36,727 bases of DNA, from NCBI GenBank assembly GCA_017962175.1, contig JAGCVU010000149.1, forward strand, positions 1 through 36,727, given 5' to 3'. Positions 21,746-30,541 of the stretch are shown one piece after another (the stretch's first letter is position 1; each line of letters starts with the position of its first letter). Both the position numbers and the translations under genes were made by a program. Below the pieces are notes generated by a model. The model made no database searches. It saw only the letters and a list, made by a program, of their open reading frames with translations, and was not told where the DNA came from. Source of the stretch: Bacteroidales bacterium (GTDB lineage Bacteria; Bacteroidota; Bacteroidia; Bacteroidales; UBA3824).

Positions 21746-23206
21746 ATGAGATTATTTTACAAAATCAGTAATATCGCAGTAGCTGTCTTATTGATAACCG
21801 GTTGCGGCAATCAGGAGAAACCCGTAGAAACAATACTTGACAACGATACCGTGGTGCAATCGCAAAACACCATTTACCTCAACCAAGATGAACTTCCACC
21901 AGCCAACGATGTGGCACGTTTTCTTGCCGGAAAACCTGTTGACCGATTTGCCTCGGTGCAAAATTCCGACTATTACAAAGATTACGCTATCAAGGCTCAG
22001 CAGCAATGGTCGGAACTTAAAGCCAAAACTCTCAATCCGATAGGGGAGTGGAGTAGAAACAATATTCCGGATTTTTACAACGATACCACTTGTCTGTTTT
22101 ATCCGTTTGGCGGTCCCGACTTGGTATTTGCTTTTGCTTTTTTCCCAAATGAAAACACATATGTGCTTCAGGGATTAGAAAATCCGGGTTCTATCACAAT
22201 GCCCGACGTGCTTACCGAATTGCAAACTCGCGAATATCTCGACTCGCTGCTCTATTCTTACAGATATATCAATCGTTTCGGCTTTTTTGTGGCAAGTCAT
22301 ATGGCCGACGATTTTAAAAACTATGCGCTCAATGGCACAATACACCTTATATTATATACGCTCGCTATGGAAAATTGCATTATCACTTCGTACCAGAATG
22401 TGTATATCGATCAGTTTGGTACACTTGCAGCCAGCGACGGAAAACCCACCAAATCACCTTACGGCTACAAAATCACTTTTATGAAAGATGGAAGTGCAAA
22501 ACCCAAAACCATTGTATATCTGCGTATGGATGCCAGCGACCCGCCACTTACCGGACGATTTGAGTTTCCATATTTTATCAACTCTTACAAGGATAAAATT
22601 TGCTACCTTAAATCTGCTTCTTATCTGCTGCAAAACAATGAGTTTACCATTATGCGCAAGATACTCACCGACCAGTGCGACCGCATTTTGCAAGACGAAT
22701 CGGGATTGTCGTATGCTCACGTGCTCAAAAACTACGATGTGGACATCTACGGCACTTACACACGTCCTATGAAGGTGTTTTCGTATTACAAGCAGGAAGA
22801 TCTCAAGGCGGCTCTCGAAGCCAAAAAGTCAAAAGCTTTGCCGTTTCGCATAGGTTACGCTTCGCAGATCAACGAATCGGTGCTGATGGCATGTCGTCGC
22901 AAGGGTAAATTCCCCAACATCGTGAACAATCAGCCCAAAGAAACAGCCGGACCTACACAGCAGTTTACCGGCGATACTATATATAAGGTGCAGTTCAAGG
23001 TTAGTTGGAACATTATTCCTGAAAACGACCCCTCATTAAAAGGTTTGCCCGGCGTAGACTATTACACCGACAACAGCGTTTATAAATACACTGTGGGCGC
23101 TATGAAATCAGAGGCTGAATGTGCTCAACTATTGCAACAAGTACGCAAAAAGGGCTTTTCTGACGCCTTTATTGTTAAATTCGTAAACGGACAAAGAATA
23201 AAATAA
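21746..23206 (+). CDS. lipoprotein of unknown function with a C-terminal SPOR-like domain
   Basis: The 486-residue protein has a lipobox (LITGC, Cys20). Residues about 60-390 are a conserved-looking globular region that I cannot assign. The last 80 residues (YKVQFKVSW..., LKGLPGVDYY, YKYTVGAMKSEAECAQLLQQ, DAFIVKFVNGQRI) match the SPOR-like domain seen at the C-terminus of Bacteroidota amidases and envelope proteins, which in other bacteria binds glycan strands stripped of peptides at division sites. The stop codon shares its A with the hisB start (TAATG). An envelope role is likely; a catalytic role is not evident. Confidence 0.7.
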   Translation: MRLFYKISNIAVAVLLITGCGNQEKPVETILDNDTVVQSQNTIYLNQDELPPANDVARFLAGKPVDRFASVQNSDYYKDYAIKAQQQWSELKAKTLNPIGEWSRNNIPDFYNDTTCLFYPFGGPDLVFAFAFFPNENTYVLQGLENPGSITMPDVLTELQTREYLDSLLYSYRYINRFGFFVASHMADDFKNYALNGTIHLILYTLAMENCIITSYQNVYIDQFGTLAASDGKPTKSPYGYKITFMKDGSAKPKTIVYLRMDASDPPLTGRFEFPYFINSYKDKICYLKSASYLLQNNEFTIMRKILTDQCDRILQDESGLSYAHVLKNYDVDIYGTYTRPMKVFSYYKQEDLKAALEAKKSKALPFRIGYASQINESVLMACRRKGKFPNIVNNQPKETAGPTQQFTGDTIYKVQFKVSWNIIPENDPSLKGLPGVDYYTDNSVYKYTVGAMKSEAECAQLLQQVRKKGFSDAFIVKFVNGQRIK

Positions 23207-24318
23207 TGAAAAAGAGAGTATTATTTATCGATCGCGACGGCACAATTATAGTAGAGCCGCCCGTAGACTATCAAGTAGACCGCCTAGAAAAATTTAAATT
23301 TGTTGACGGTGCAATTATTTCGCTCAACAAAATTCGCAAATATACCGATTTTGAGTTTGTTATGGCTACAAACCAAGACGGACTCGGCACACCATCGTTT
23401 CCTGAAGAGGATTTTTGGCCGCTGCAAAACCTTATGCTCGACACTTTAAAATCAGCCGGAGTGGAGTTTAACGATATTCTTATCGACCGCAGTTTTGAGC
23501 ACGAAAACCTGCCCACACGCAAGCCGGGAACCGTTATGATGAAAAAATATCTTGAAGACGAAGAATACGACCTTTCGCAAAGTTTTGTACTTGGCGACCG
23601 TCCAACTGATGTAATGCTTGCCAAAAATCTTGGTTGCAAGGCTGTGTTCTTTGGCGCGGAACTTCCCGAAGAATTAGAACCTTATTGTGCACTTCACGCT
23701 AATAATTGGACCGAGGCAGAACGTTTCATCATCAGTAGCAACAATATTATTGAGGTAACTCGCAACACTGCCGAAACCAAAATCAGCTTGAAACTTTATC
23801 CCGGAAATCCCGAAATTAAGCACGTGGATACCGGCGTAAAATTCTTTGACCACATGCTTTCGCAATTGCCTGTGCACGGATGTTTTGGGTTAGACCTCAC
23901 TTGCGATGGCGATATTGAAGTAGACGAACATCACACCATTGAAGATGTGGCGTTGGCACTTGGTACTGCAGTTAACATGCTGTGGCAGCGACGAAAACTT
24001 ATCAATCGTTATGCTTTTGTTCTCCCAATGGACGATTGCCTTGCCCAAGTGGCGTTAGACCTTGGAGGTCGCCCGTGGATGCTGTTTAAGGCAGATTTTA
24101 CACGCGAAAAAATCGGCGATTTCCCAACCGAAATGATCACTCACTTTTTTAAATCATTTTGCGACAATGCCAAATGCAATCTCAACATCAAAGCCGAGGG
24201 CGACAACGAGCACCACAAACTCGAAGGCATTTTTAAAGCGTTTGCCAAATGTTTAAAACAAGCTATTAGTTACGACTTTACGCTGCAAACGATTCCGAGT
24301 TCAAAAGGTATGCTATAA
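23206..24318 (+). CDS. hisB: bifunctional histidinol-phosphatase / imidazoleglycerol-phosphate dehydratase
   Basis: This enzyme carries out two steps of histidine synthesis. Residues 1-165 are the HAD phosphatase, with the nucleophile and general acid Asp9 and Asp11 in FIDRDGTI, and GDRPTD as a late HAD motif. Residues about 184-370 are the IGP dehydratase, with HMLSQLPVHG, DEHHTIEDV and EHHKLEGIFKAF supplying metal-binding His and Glu. In E. coli HisB the phosphatase domain has a zinc loop of cysteines before RKP. Here the corresponding segment, RSFEHENLPTRKPGT, has none. The gene follows a SPOR-like lipoprotein gene with overlapping TAATG, and lies 17 kb from hisHAF. Confidence 0.96.
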   Translation: MKKRVLFIDRDGTIIVEPPVDYQVDRLEKFKFVDGAIISLNKIRKYTDFEFVMATNQDGLGTPSFPEEDFWPLQNLMLDTLKSAGVEFNDILIDRSFEHENLPTRKPGTVMMKKYLEDEEYDLSQSFVLGDRPTDVMLAKNLGCKAVFFGAELPEELEPYCALHANNWTEAERFIISSNNIIEVTRNTAETKISLKLYPGNPEIKHVDTGVKFFDHMLSQLPVHGCFGLDLTCDGDIEVDEHHTIEDVALALGTAVNMLWQRRKLINRYAFVLPMDDCLAQVALDLGGRPWMLFKADFTREKIGDFPTEMITHFFKSFCDNAKCNLNIKAEGDNEHHKLEGIFKAFAKCLKQAISYDFTLQTIPSSKGML

Positions 24319-24336
24319 TTTTCAAAGCGTTACACA

Positions 24337-25086
24337 ATGATTAACGGCAAAAAAATTGGAGTTGTGCTTCCGGCTTACAATGCCGCCAAGACCCTAAAAC
24401 CCACTCTCGACGAAATTCCTTACGACATTGTAGACGAGGTGATACTCACCGACGACTGCAGTCAGGACGATACCGCCGAGGTGGCAGCTCAGCTTGGTAT
24501 CAAGCATATTATCCGTCACGAAAAAAACCGTGGTTACGGCGGCAACCAAAAAACCTGCTACAAAAAGGCTATTGAACTTGGTTGCGACATTATAGTGATG
24601 CTGCATCCCGACTATCAGTACACGCCAAAACTGATTCACGCTATGTGCTACACCATAGCCGACGGCGTTTATCCCGTGGTGATAGCTTCACGAATACTTG
24701 GCAAAGGTGCTCGCAAGGGCGGAATGCCACTTTATAAATATGTAGCCAATAGGTTTTTGACGTTTTTTCAAAACCTTATGATGAACCAAAAACTTAGCGA
24801 ATATCACACCGGCTATCGTGCTTTTGCGCGCGAGGTTATCGAAAACCTTAATCTCGAAGCCGACAGCGACGATTTTGTGTTTGACAATCAGATGATAGCC
24901 CAAATTTTTTACGCCGGATACGAGATTGCCGAAGTTACGTGTCCTACCAAATACTTTAAAGAGGCTTCATCGATTAATTTCAAAAGAAGTGTTAAATATG
25001 GTTTCGGGGTTATTTTTACTTCGATAAATTACTTTTTAGCCAAAACTAAGATTAAAATTCATCGTATATTTAAAGCAGAAATGTAA
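24337..25086 (+). CDS. family 2 glycosyltransferase (dolichyl-phosphate mannosyltransferase-like)
   Basis: The 249-residue cytoplasmic protein has the GT-A start VVLPAYNAAKTL, the nucleotide-binding LTDDCSQDDTAE and the region around MLHPDYQY, with the pattern of DPM1-like enzymes that move sugars to polyprenyl phosphate or act in glycolipid synthesis. No membrane segment is visible. It sits 18 bases after hisB and 32 before the BamA-like gene. Donor and acceptor are unknown. The family assignment is firm; the link to neighbours is only positional. Confidence 0.88.
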   Translation: MINGKKIGVVLPAYNAAKTLKPTLDEIPYDIVDEVILTDDCSQDDTAEVAAQLGIKHIIRHEKNRGYGGNQKTCYKKAIELGCDIIVMLHPDYQYTPKLIHAMCYTIADGVYPVVIASRILGKGARKGGMPLYKYVANRFLTFFQNLMMNQKLSEYHTGYRAFAREVIENLNLEADSDDFVFDNQMIAQIFYAGYEIAEVTCPTKYFKEASSINFKRSVKYGFGVIFTSINYFLAKTKIKIHRIFKAEM

Positions 25087-25118
25087 AAAAGGGCAATGTA
25101 GATTAACCATTCAAACTA

Positions 25119-26585
25119 ATGACTTTTAACCGTCTACACCATAGTGTTTTATGTACGGCTATATTTTTATTGCCGCTATTGCTGATTGTGCAGTCAGCCA
25201 ATGCACAAATAGTAGATACTATGCGTATTAGTGAAATGGTTTCCGGAGTTAATGTGCTGCCGTTTGTGCCCAAAACGATAATCTCTTCTATCACCATTAC
25301 CGGCAACAAAAAAACCAAAGATATGGTCATCTTGCGCGAACTCACTTTTGCTGAGGGCGATACATTGCCCACCAGTACACTTGCACAAGAGTTTGACCAA
25401 AGCAAAACCAACGTACTTAAAACATCATTGTTTAACTACGTAACAATTACAGCCACCGAAATAGAATCCGGTTTTGCCGCTGTAACGGTAAATGTAGAAG
25501 AGCGTTGGTATCTTTGGCCGTCTTTTTCGATAACGCCTCACAACGGCAATCTTAACCAATGGCTGCGCGACCCTGATATTCACAAAGTTGACGTTTGTTT
25601 CGGATTAAAAAAATACAATTTTCGTGGTAGACGCGAATTGCTATTTTTTAATTTCAGGCGTGGATTCAACAATATTTCGCAAATCGGCTATTCAAATATA
25701 GCTATCGACAAAAAATACCGTCATCTATTGGCCACATCACTTACTCTTAAAACTCAAAAAGATGTGCTTGTGCGCACAACCGATGGCGAAGGCGAATACA
25801 TTCAATTTGGTCAAAACGCCTTTAAGGAAGTCAAGCCCGATCTGATTTATCAATTTCGCCAAAATATCAATACATCGCACTATTTTAATATATCTTACGA
25901 CGATGTGTCTATTTGCGATTCGCTTGTGTTGCTCAATCCCGATTTTCTCGGCGACGGTAAAACTCATATCCGTAATATCACCACAGCATATCGTTTTCGT
26001 ATCGACAACCGCAGTTCGTCGTATTATCCGTTGACTGGTTCTTATTACGAGGTAGCTTTTAAACGGATAGGCTATTTGTCTGATTCTCCGGTGGTTTTAG
26101 GAGCTGAAGCCGATGTAAGGCATTATTTCAAATTTGCCGACAGAATTTATTTTGCGGCTCAGGCATATGTGGCCACATATACCAACAATACGCCGTTTTA
26201 TCTTCGTCCCAACCTCGGCTCCAAACCCAATATTTTTGAGGGATATGAGCACAACCTTATTTATGGCGATGCATTGTCGTACATCAAAACGTCGTACAAG
26301 TTTGAGATTATACCCACGCACATTGTACATTTTGAGCGTATTAACATCCCAAAATTCAACAAGATACACTTTGCGGCGTATCTCAATGTTTTTGCCAATT
26401 GCGCCTACGTAGAAGACCACGGCGACACCGATTCGCTCCGAAACCCTTACAACAACACTTTTCTTGGTGCCATCGGACTTGGTCTGGATATTGTTACCTA
26501 TTATGACAAAGTTTTTTCTATCTTTGTCACGCGCAATGTGCAAAACAATCACTACTTGGGCGTAGGATTTAGGTCATTTTTTTAA
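25119..26585 (+). CDS. BamA/TamA-like outer-membrane protein (POTRA plus barrel)
   Basis: The 488-residue protein has a signal peptide (to about 30), one POTRA-like domain (about 54-125; SSITITGNKKTKDMVILREL then a helix and FNYVTITA), and a beta-barrel of the bacterial surface antigen type. A fold-typical R-x-D-x-R-S-S-S-Y-Y-P-x-x-G segment is at about 290-303, and the chain ends FRSFF with a terminal aromatic. Full BamA has five POTRA domains; this shorter form is of the Omp85 group whose substrates are mostly unknown. It lies between the glycosyltransferase and nadK in the same presumed operon. Confidence 0.82.
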   Translation: MTFNRLHHSVLCTAIFLLPLLLIVQSANAQIVDTMRISEMVSGVNVLPFVPKTIISSITITGNKKTKDMVILRELTFAEGDTLPTSTLAQEFDQSKTNVLKTSLFNYVTITATEIESGFAAVTVNVEERWYLWPSFSITPHNGNLNQWLRDPDIHKVDVCFGLKKYNFRGRRELLFFNFRRGFNNISQIGYSNIAIDKKYRHLLATSLTLKTQKDVLVRTTDGEGEYIQFGQNAFKEVKPDLIYQFRQNINTSHYFNISYDDVSICDSLVLLNPDFLGDGKTHIRNITTAYRFRIDNRSSSYYPLTGSYYEVAFKRIGYLSDSPVVLGAEADVRHYFKFADRIYFAAQAYVATYTNNTPFYLRPNLGSKPNIFEGYEHNLIYGDALSYIKTSYKFEIIPTHIVHFERINIPKFNKIHFAAYLNVFANCAYVEDHGDTDSLRNPYNNTFLGAIGLGLDIVTYYDKVFSIFVTRNVQNNHYLGVGFRSFF

Positions 26586-26597
26586 AAATATTACACT

Positions 26598-27479
26598 ATG
26601 AAGATAGCAATTTTCGGACGCGAGTTTAAAGACGATTTCAACGAATCGATATACAAGATATTCGAGACACTCAACCGCAATCAAGCGGAAATATTCATTC
26701 ACGAGGAGTATCTCAAATTCATTAATCAAGATTTGTTTTTCTTTCCTAAAATTTCGGGCACTTTTAATAGTAGCAACACCATGCCCGCCGGTCTCGACCT
26801 TCTTATAAGCGTGGGAGGCGACGGCACTATGCTCGAAAGCGTTCAATATGCTCTTGGCGCCGACATTCCCGTGTTAGGTATCAACAGCGGACGCCTCGGT
26901 TTCCTTGCAACTGTATCCAAAAAGACCTTAGACAAGGCTTTTGAAGATATTTTTGCCCGCAACTACCAAATCGAAACCCGCACATTGTTGGAACTCAATA
27001 GCGAAAACAACCGTTTTGGCGACTTGAATTTCGCTCTCAACGAACTCACCATTATGCGTGTAAATTCAAGTTCGATGATAAGCATCAACGTATATCTCAA
27101 CGAAGAATTTTTAAACACATATTGGTCTGATGGATTGATTGTGGCCACGCCCACGGGTAGCACCGCTTATTCGCTCAGTGCCGGCGGACCTATCATAACT
27201 CCCGGCAGTGGCAATTTTGTAATCACCCCTGTATCGCCTCACAACCTATCTGTGCGCCCGATTGTAATATCCGACGACAGTGTACTCAGACTCAAAGCCG
27301 ACGGTCGAGGTCGCAATTTTCTTGCCTCGTTAGACTTTAAGCAAGCCACTTTCTCGTTTGAGGAAGAACTTATTCTGCGCCGTTCCGACAAAAAACTTAA
27401 GCTGATAAAATTCAGTGAAAGCACATTTTTCAATACTTTAAGAAACAAACTTCTTTGGGGAATGGATAAAAGAAATTAA
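26598..27479 (+). CDS. nadK: NAD kinase
   Basis: NadK phosphorylates NAD to NADP using ATP, in the cytosol. The 293-residue protein has the catalytic GGDGT at 73-77, the following PVLGINSGRLGFLA, the NE motif in ALNELTIMR, and the conserved DGLIVATPTGSTAYSLSAGG. It begins 12 bases after the BamA-like gene. No terminator is visible between it and the following promoter region. Confidence 0.97.
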   Translation: MKIAIFGREFKDDFNESIYKIFETLNRNQAEIFIHEEYLKFINQDLFFFPKISGTFNSSNTMPAGLDLLISVGGDGTMLESVQYALGADIPVLGINSGRLGFLATVSKKTLDKAFEDIFARNYQIETRTLLELNSENNRFGDLNFALNELTIMRVNSSSMISINVYLNEEFLNTYWSDGLIVATPTGSTAYSLSAGGPIITPGSGNFVITPVSPHNLSVRPIVISDDSVLRLKADGRGRNFLASLDFKQATFSFEEELILRRSDKKLKLIKFSESTFFNTLRNKLLWGMDKRN

Positions 27480-27509
27480 AAATTAATGTTATAACAAAAA
27501 AATATTTAA

Positions 27510-27517
27510 TAACTTTG
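27510..27517 (+). promoter_or_regulatory. -7 box of the DUF6089 gene
   Basis: TAACTTTG matches TAnnTTTG exactly. The upstream half-site is poor. It would give a leader of about 70 bases before the ATG at 27591. Confidence 0.45.
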
Positions 27518-27590
27518 CCGCCGGATATATTAATAAGGACAAAAAGAACGTTATAACTCAGAGATAATTTTTTGAAAAATACATAGAACC

Positions 27591-28580
27591 ATGAAAAAAG
27601 CCGTAGCTATCATACTTATTTCTATATTTGCAGTAACAGCCGCATATTCGCAAGCTTGGAAACGCGATCGCAACAGCGTGTTCGGCGGAGTAGGCTATAA
27701 TTTCTTCATGGGCGAACTCGGCGGCGGCAAAAAAGACGCAGCTCACTTTATGGGTATCCGCGACGTTGACCTCGCCTCCACACGTCCTGCATTGCAAGCA
27801 GGATATCGTTACCGCATACTTGAACCGCTTTCTGTAAGAGCTTCGTTTACTTATTGTCGTATTTTTGGCGACGATGCAGAGTCTGCCAACATTTACCGCA
27901 AGGCGCGAAACCTCAATTTCCGAAGCAATCTTTTTGAATTTGGAGCCAACATCGACTACTATTTTGTAAAAGAAAAAGCCGTATCGCGTTTTGGAGCTTT
28001 CCAGAGCGTATCGCAGTGGAAACAACGTATTTCGGCATACTTCTTTGTTGGTGTGGGAATGTTGCATTTCAAACCTCAAGGCAAACTCGACGGCTCTTGG
28101 CACGACCTTCAGCCGCTTTGCACCGAAGGTCAAGGTTCGGGCATTGTGCTCAAAGTTACCGACGAAAATTCAAACACTATCACCGTTAAGACCGAATCAA
28201 AACCCTACAAACTTTGGGCTGTAACAGTACCGCTCGGCATCGGTGTTAAGTATCGTCTTAATCCCAAAATGGCACTCAGCCTTGAATTGTCAAACCATTA
28301 CACCACCACCGACTACATCGACGACATCTCGTCAGATTACTATATCAACTACGAGCAAGAAGGCGTAACACCACCAAGCGACCTCACTCCCAAGTTTGCC
28401 GACCGTCACTTCGATGTTGACAACAACGGACAGCTCATTGAAGCCGAGGCTCCCTACAAATCGGGACAAATGCGACGTGGCAATTCAGGTTACAACGATG
28501 CATATCTTATCACTATGATATGCTTCCACTACAAACTTACCGAAAATCTTATACCTACTCGTAAGCCAAAATACAACTAA
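27591..28580 (+). CDS. DUF6089 family outer-membrane beta-barrel protein
   Basis: The 329-residue protein has a signal peptide ending AAYSQ, then NSVFGGVGYNFFMGELGGG, and paired strands with an aromatic-rich pattern (YRYRILEPLSVRASFTYCRIFGDD). This resembles the DUF6089 family, opacity-type barrels of Bacteroidota with no proven function. The C-terminal region contains an extended loop (about 255-305) and a last strand YLITMICFHYKL. It stands between nadK and the rimP operon, with its own -7 box. Expression independent of its neighbours seems likely. Confidence 0.75.
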   Translation: MKKAVAIILISIFAVTAAYSQAWKRDRNSVFGGVGYNFFMGELGGGKKDAAHFMGIRDVDLASTRPALQAGYRYRILEPLSVRASFTYCRIFGDDAESANIYRKARNLNFRSNLFEFGANIDYYFVKEKAVSRFGAFQSVSQWKQRISAYFFVGVGMLHFKPQGKLDGSWHDLQPLCTEGQGSGIVLKVTDENSNTITVKTESKPYKLWAVTVPLGIGVKYRLNPKMALSLELSNHYTTTDYIDDISSDYYINYEQEGVTPPSDLTPKFADRHFDVDNNGQLIEAEAPYKSGQMRRGNSGYNDAYLITMICFHYKLTENLIPTRKPKYN

Positions 28581-28673
28581 ATTATAAATTGCTATAAAAC
28601 AAGTTTTTAGCAACACTTTTTTAGTCAATCGCATATTTTTCTAAAAAAAAATAGCAAAAACGCATAATATTTT

Positions 28674-28705
28674 TTTGTAAAATAAAATCTTTATGCTTAA
28701 TTTTG
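28674..28705 (+). promoter_or_regulatory. Bacteroidota-type promoter of the rimP-nusA-infB operon
   Basis: TTTG at 28674-28677 and TAATTTTG at 28698-28705 are 20 bases apart, matching the consensus exactly. Transcription would start near 28711, leaving a leader of about 50 bases that includes the hairpin at 28721-28743. Confidence 0.8.
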
Positions 28706-28720
28706 CAAAAAATTAATTGA

Positions 28721-28746
28721 AGAGGGGACTCAGTGTCCCCTCTTTT
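28721..28746 (+). terminator. terminator-like hairpin in the rimP-nusA-infB leader
   Basis: AGAGGGGAC pairs perfectly with GTCCCCTCT (nine pairs) around the loop TCAGT and is followed by a short T run and ATT. It lies after the promoter and 15 bases before the rimP start codon. If it terminates, it must act on rimP transcripts, as an attenuator; a role as a plain terminator for the upstream DUF6089 gene is also possible. Confidence 0.75.
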
Positions 28747-28761
28747 ATTCACGTTTACGAA

Positions 28762-29220
28762 ATGATATCAGAACAAAGCATACGTAACATATTAGAACAA
28801 CAGCCGGAATTTGCGGAGTATTTCTTTGTAAGCATCAAGGTTTCGGGCGACAATCACATCGAGATTCTTGCCGACACCGACAAAGGAATCACTATCGACC
28901 AATGCGGTGAAATTTCTTCAAAACTTGAAGAAATTTTAGACCGCGACAAAGAAGATTTCGAGCTCGAAGTTTCCAGCCCGGGTCTTACCGAGCCGTTTAG
29001 AGTGCCGAGGCAATACGCCAAAAACATCGGCAACGACGTAGAGATTGTTCTTATCGACGGACAAAAACTTGAAGGCACACTCATCGCCGCCGACAGCGAC
29101 GGCGTTACCATAAAGCAAACCGTTACCGAAAAAGTTAACGGCAAGCGCAAAAAGAGCGTAATAGACAACACTATACGCTTCGACAATATAAAGACAACAA
29201 AATTGAAAATTAAATTTTAA
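28762..29220 (+). CDS. rimP: ribosome maturation factor RimP
   Basis: RimP helps assembly of the small ribosomal subunit. The 152-residue protein has the conserved EVSSPGLTEPFR motif (near 75), preceded by a helical-beta N-terminal domain (TIDQCGEISSKLEEIL) and followed by an Sm-like C-terminal domain. I begin at the ATG at 28762. A longer reading from 28717 would start upstream of the leader hairpin and add residues foreign to the family. It is the first gene of rimP-nusA-infB, an arrangement conserved across bacteria. Confidence 0.95.
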   Translation: MISEQSIRNILEQQPEFAEYFFVSIKVSGDNHIEILADTDKGITIDQCGEISSKLEEILDRDKEDFELEVSSPGLTEPFRVPRQYAKNIGNDVEIVLIDGQKLEGTLIAADSDGVTIKQTVTEKVNGKRKKSVIDNTIRFDNIKTTKLKIKF

Positions 29221-29239
29221 AATATAGGCGGTTAAAAAA

Positions 29240-30475
29240 ATGGAAATCAACAACCTCATAGAGACATTTGCCGAATTTAAAGAGCAGAAGAGCATAGACC
29301 GCGCCACCATGATGCGCGTTATTGAAGAAGTATTCAGAAACATCCTTGCCAAAATGTACGGCACCGATGAAAACTTCGACATAATAATCAACATCGACAA
29401 AGGCGACCTCGAAATATGGAGAAACCGTGTAGTTGTGGAAGACTCCGACCTACAGGACCCCAACCTCGAAATATCGCTCACCGAAGCTAAAAAAATCGAC
29501 AGCGACTACGAAGTAGACGAGGAAGTTACCGACGAAGTACCTTTCCGCGATTTCGGTCGTCGCAACATTCTTACTCTTAGACAAAACCTTACTTCTAAAA
29601 TATTAGAATTAGAGAAAGAAAAACTCTACGAAAAATACAAAAACCGCATCGGCGAAATTGTTGCAGGTGAAGTATATCAAGTTTGGAAACGCGAAATACT
29701 CATTCTCGACGACGAAGGCAACGAACTTATGTTGCCCAAAGCCGAGCAGATTCCCACCGACTTTTTCCGCAAAGGCGACAATCTCCGTGCTGTTATCAGT
29801 CAAGTGGAGATGCGCAACGGTTCGCCGTTTATCCTTCTTTCGAGAACCGACCCGGCTTTCCTCGAACGCCTGTTCGAACTCGAAGTGCCCGAAATCAACG
29901 ACGGACTTATCACAATCAAGAAAATTGTACGTATCCCGGGCGAACGCGCCAAAGTAGCTGTAGAAAGCTACGACGACCGTATCGACCCAGTAGGAGCATG
30001 CGTAGGCATGAAAGGCTCGAGAATACATGGCATCGTACGCGAATTGCGCAACGAAAATATCGACGTTGTCAACTTCTCGGCTAATACTCAACTCTATATA
30101 CAACGCGCTTTGAACCCGGCCAAAATCAATAACATCAAAGTTAACGAAGCCGAAAAGAAGGCAGAAGTTTACCTCGACCCTGAAGAAGTATCTAAGGCTA
30201 TTGGTAAAATGGGCGCGAATATCAAACTCGCAACACAACTTACAGGTTACGACATCGAAGTATACCGCGATATCGACGAAGGCGAAGAAGACGTTGACCT
30301 CGAAGAATTCAACGACGAAATCGAAATGTGGATCATCGACACTCTCAAGTCAATCGGCTGCGACACAGCAAAAGACGTATTAAAAATCTCCAAAGACGAA
30401 CTCGTAAGACGTACCGACCTCGAGGAGGAGACTATTGAAGAAGTTCTGAACATTCTTAAAGCCGAATTTGAGTAA
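29240..30475 (+). CDS. nusA: transcription termination/antitermination factor NusA
   Basis: NusA binds RNA polymerase and nascent RNA to steer pausing, termination and antitermination. The 411-residue protein has the N-terminal polymerase-binding domain, an S1 domain (about 135-200, with GEVYQVWKREILILDDEGNE), and KH domains (GMKGSRIHGIVRELRNENID, and KAIGKMGANIKLA). A short helix-hairpin-helix-like end follows (about 365-411). It lacks the two long acidic repeats of E. coli NusA. It lies 19 bases after rimP. The leader hairpin of this operon is a natural candidate for regulation by NusA itself, which is inference from E. coli. Confidence 0.97.
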   Translation: MEINNLIETFAEFKEQKSIDRATMMRVIEEVFRNILAKMYGTDENFDIIINIDKGDLEIWRNRVVVEDSDLQDPNLEISLTEAKKIDSDYEVDEEVTDEVPFRDFGRRNILTLRQNLTSKILELEKEKLYEKYKNRIGEIVAGEVYQVWKREILILDDEGNELMLPKAEQIPTDFFRKGDNLRAVISQVEMRNGSPFILLSRTDPAFLERLFELEVPEINDGLITIKKIVRIPGERAKVAVESYDDRIDPVGACVGMKGSRIHGIVRELRNENIDVVNFSANTQLYIQRALNPAKINNIKVNEAEKKAEVYLDPEEVSKAIGKMGANIKLATQLTGYDIEVYRDIDEGEEDVDLEEFNDEIEMWIIDTLKSIGCDTAKDVLKISKDELVRRTDLEEETIEEVLNILKAEFE

Positions 30476-30541
30476 ACCATGGATTCGCACAAGATATGCC
30501 GCAGACTTAGTTTTAACAGCAGTTAACATCATTCCCAGACA

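Noticed and set aside
27558..28133. Open frame of 191 codons on the minus strand opposite the DUF6089 gene
   Set aside because: The plus strand encodes a clear signal peptide and barrel protein; the opposite frame has no domain and would overlap it almost fully.
28717..28761. Longer rimP reading from 28717
   Set aside because: It would be translated through the leader hairpin and adds residues that RimP proteins do not have.
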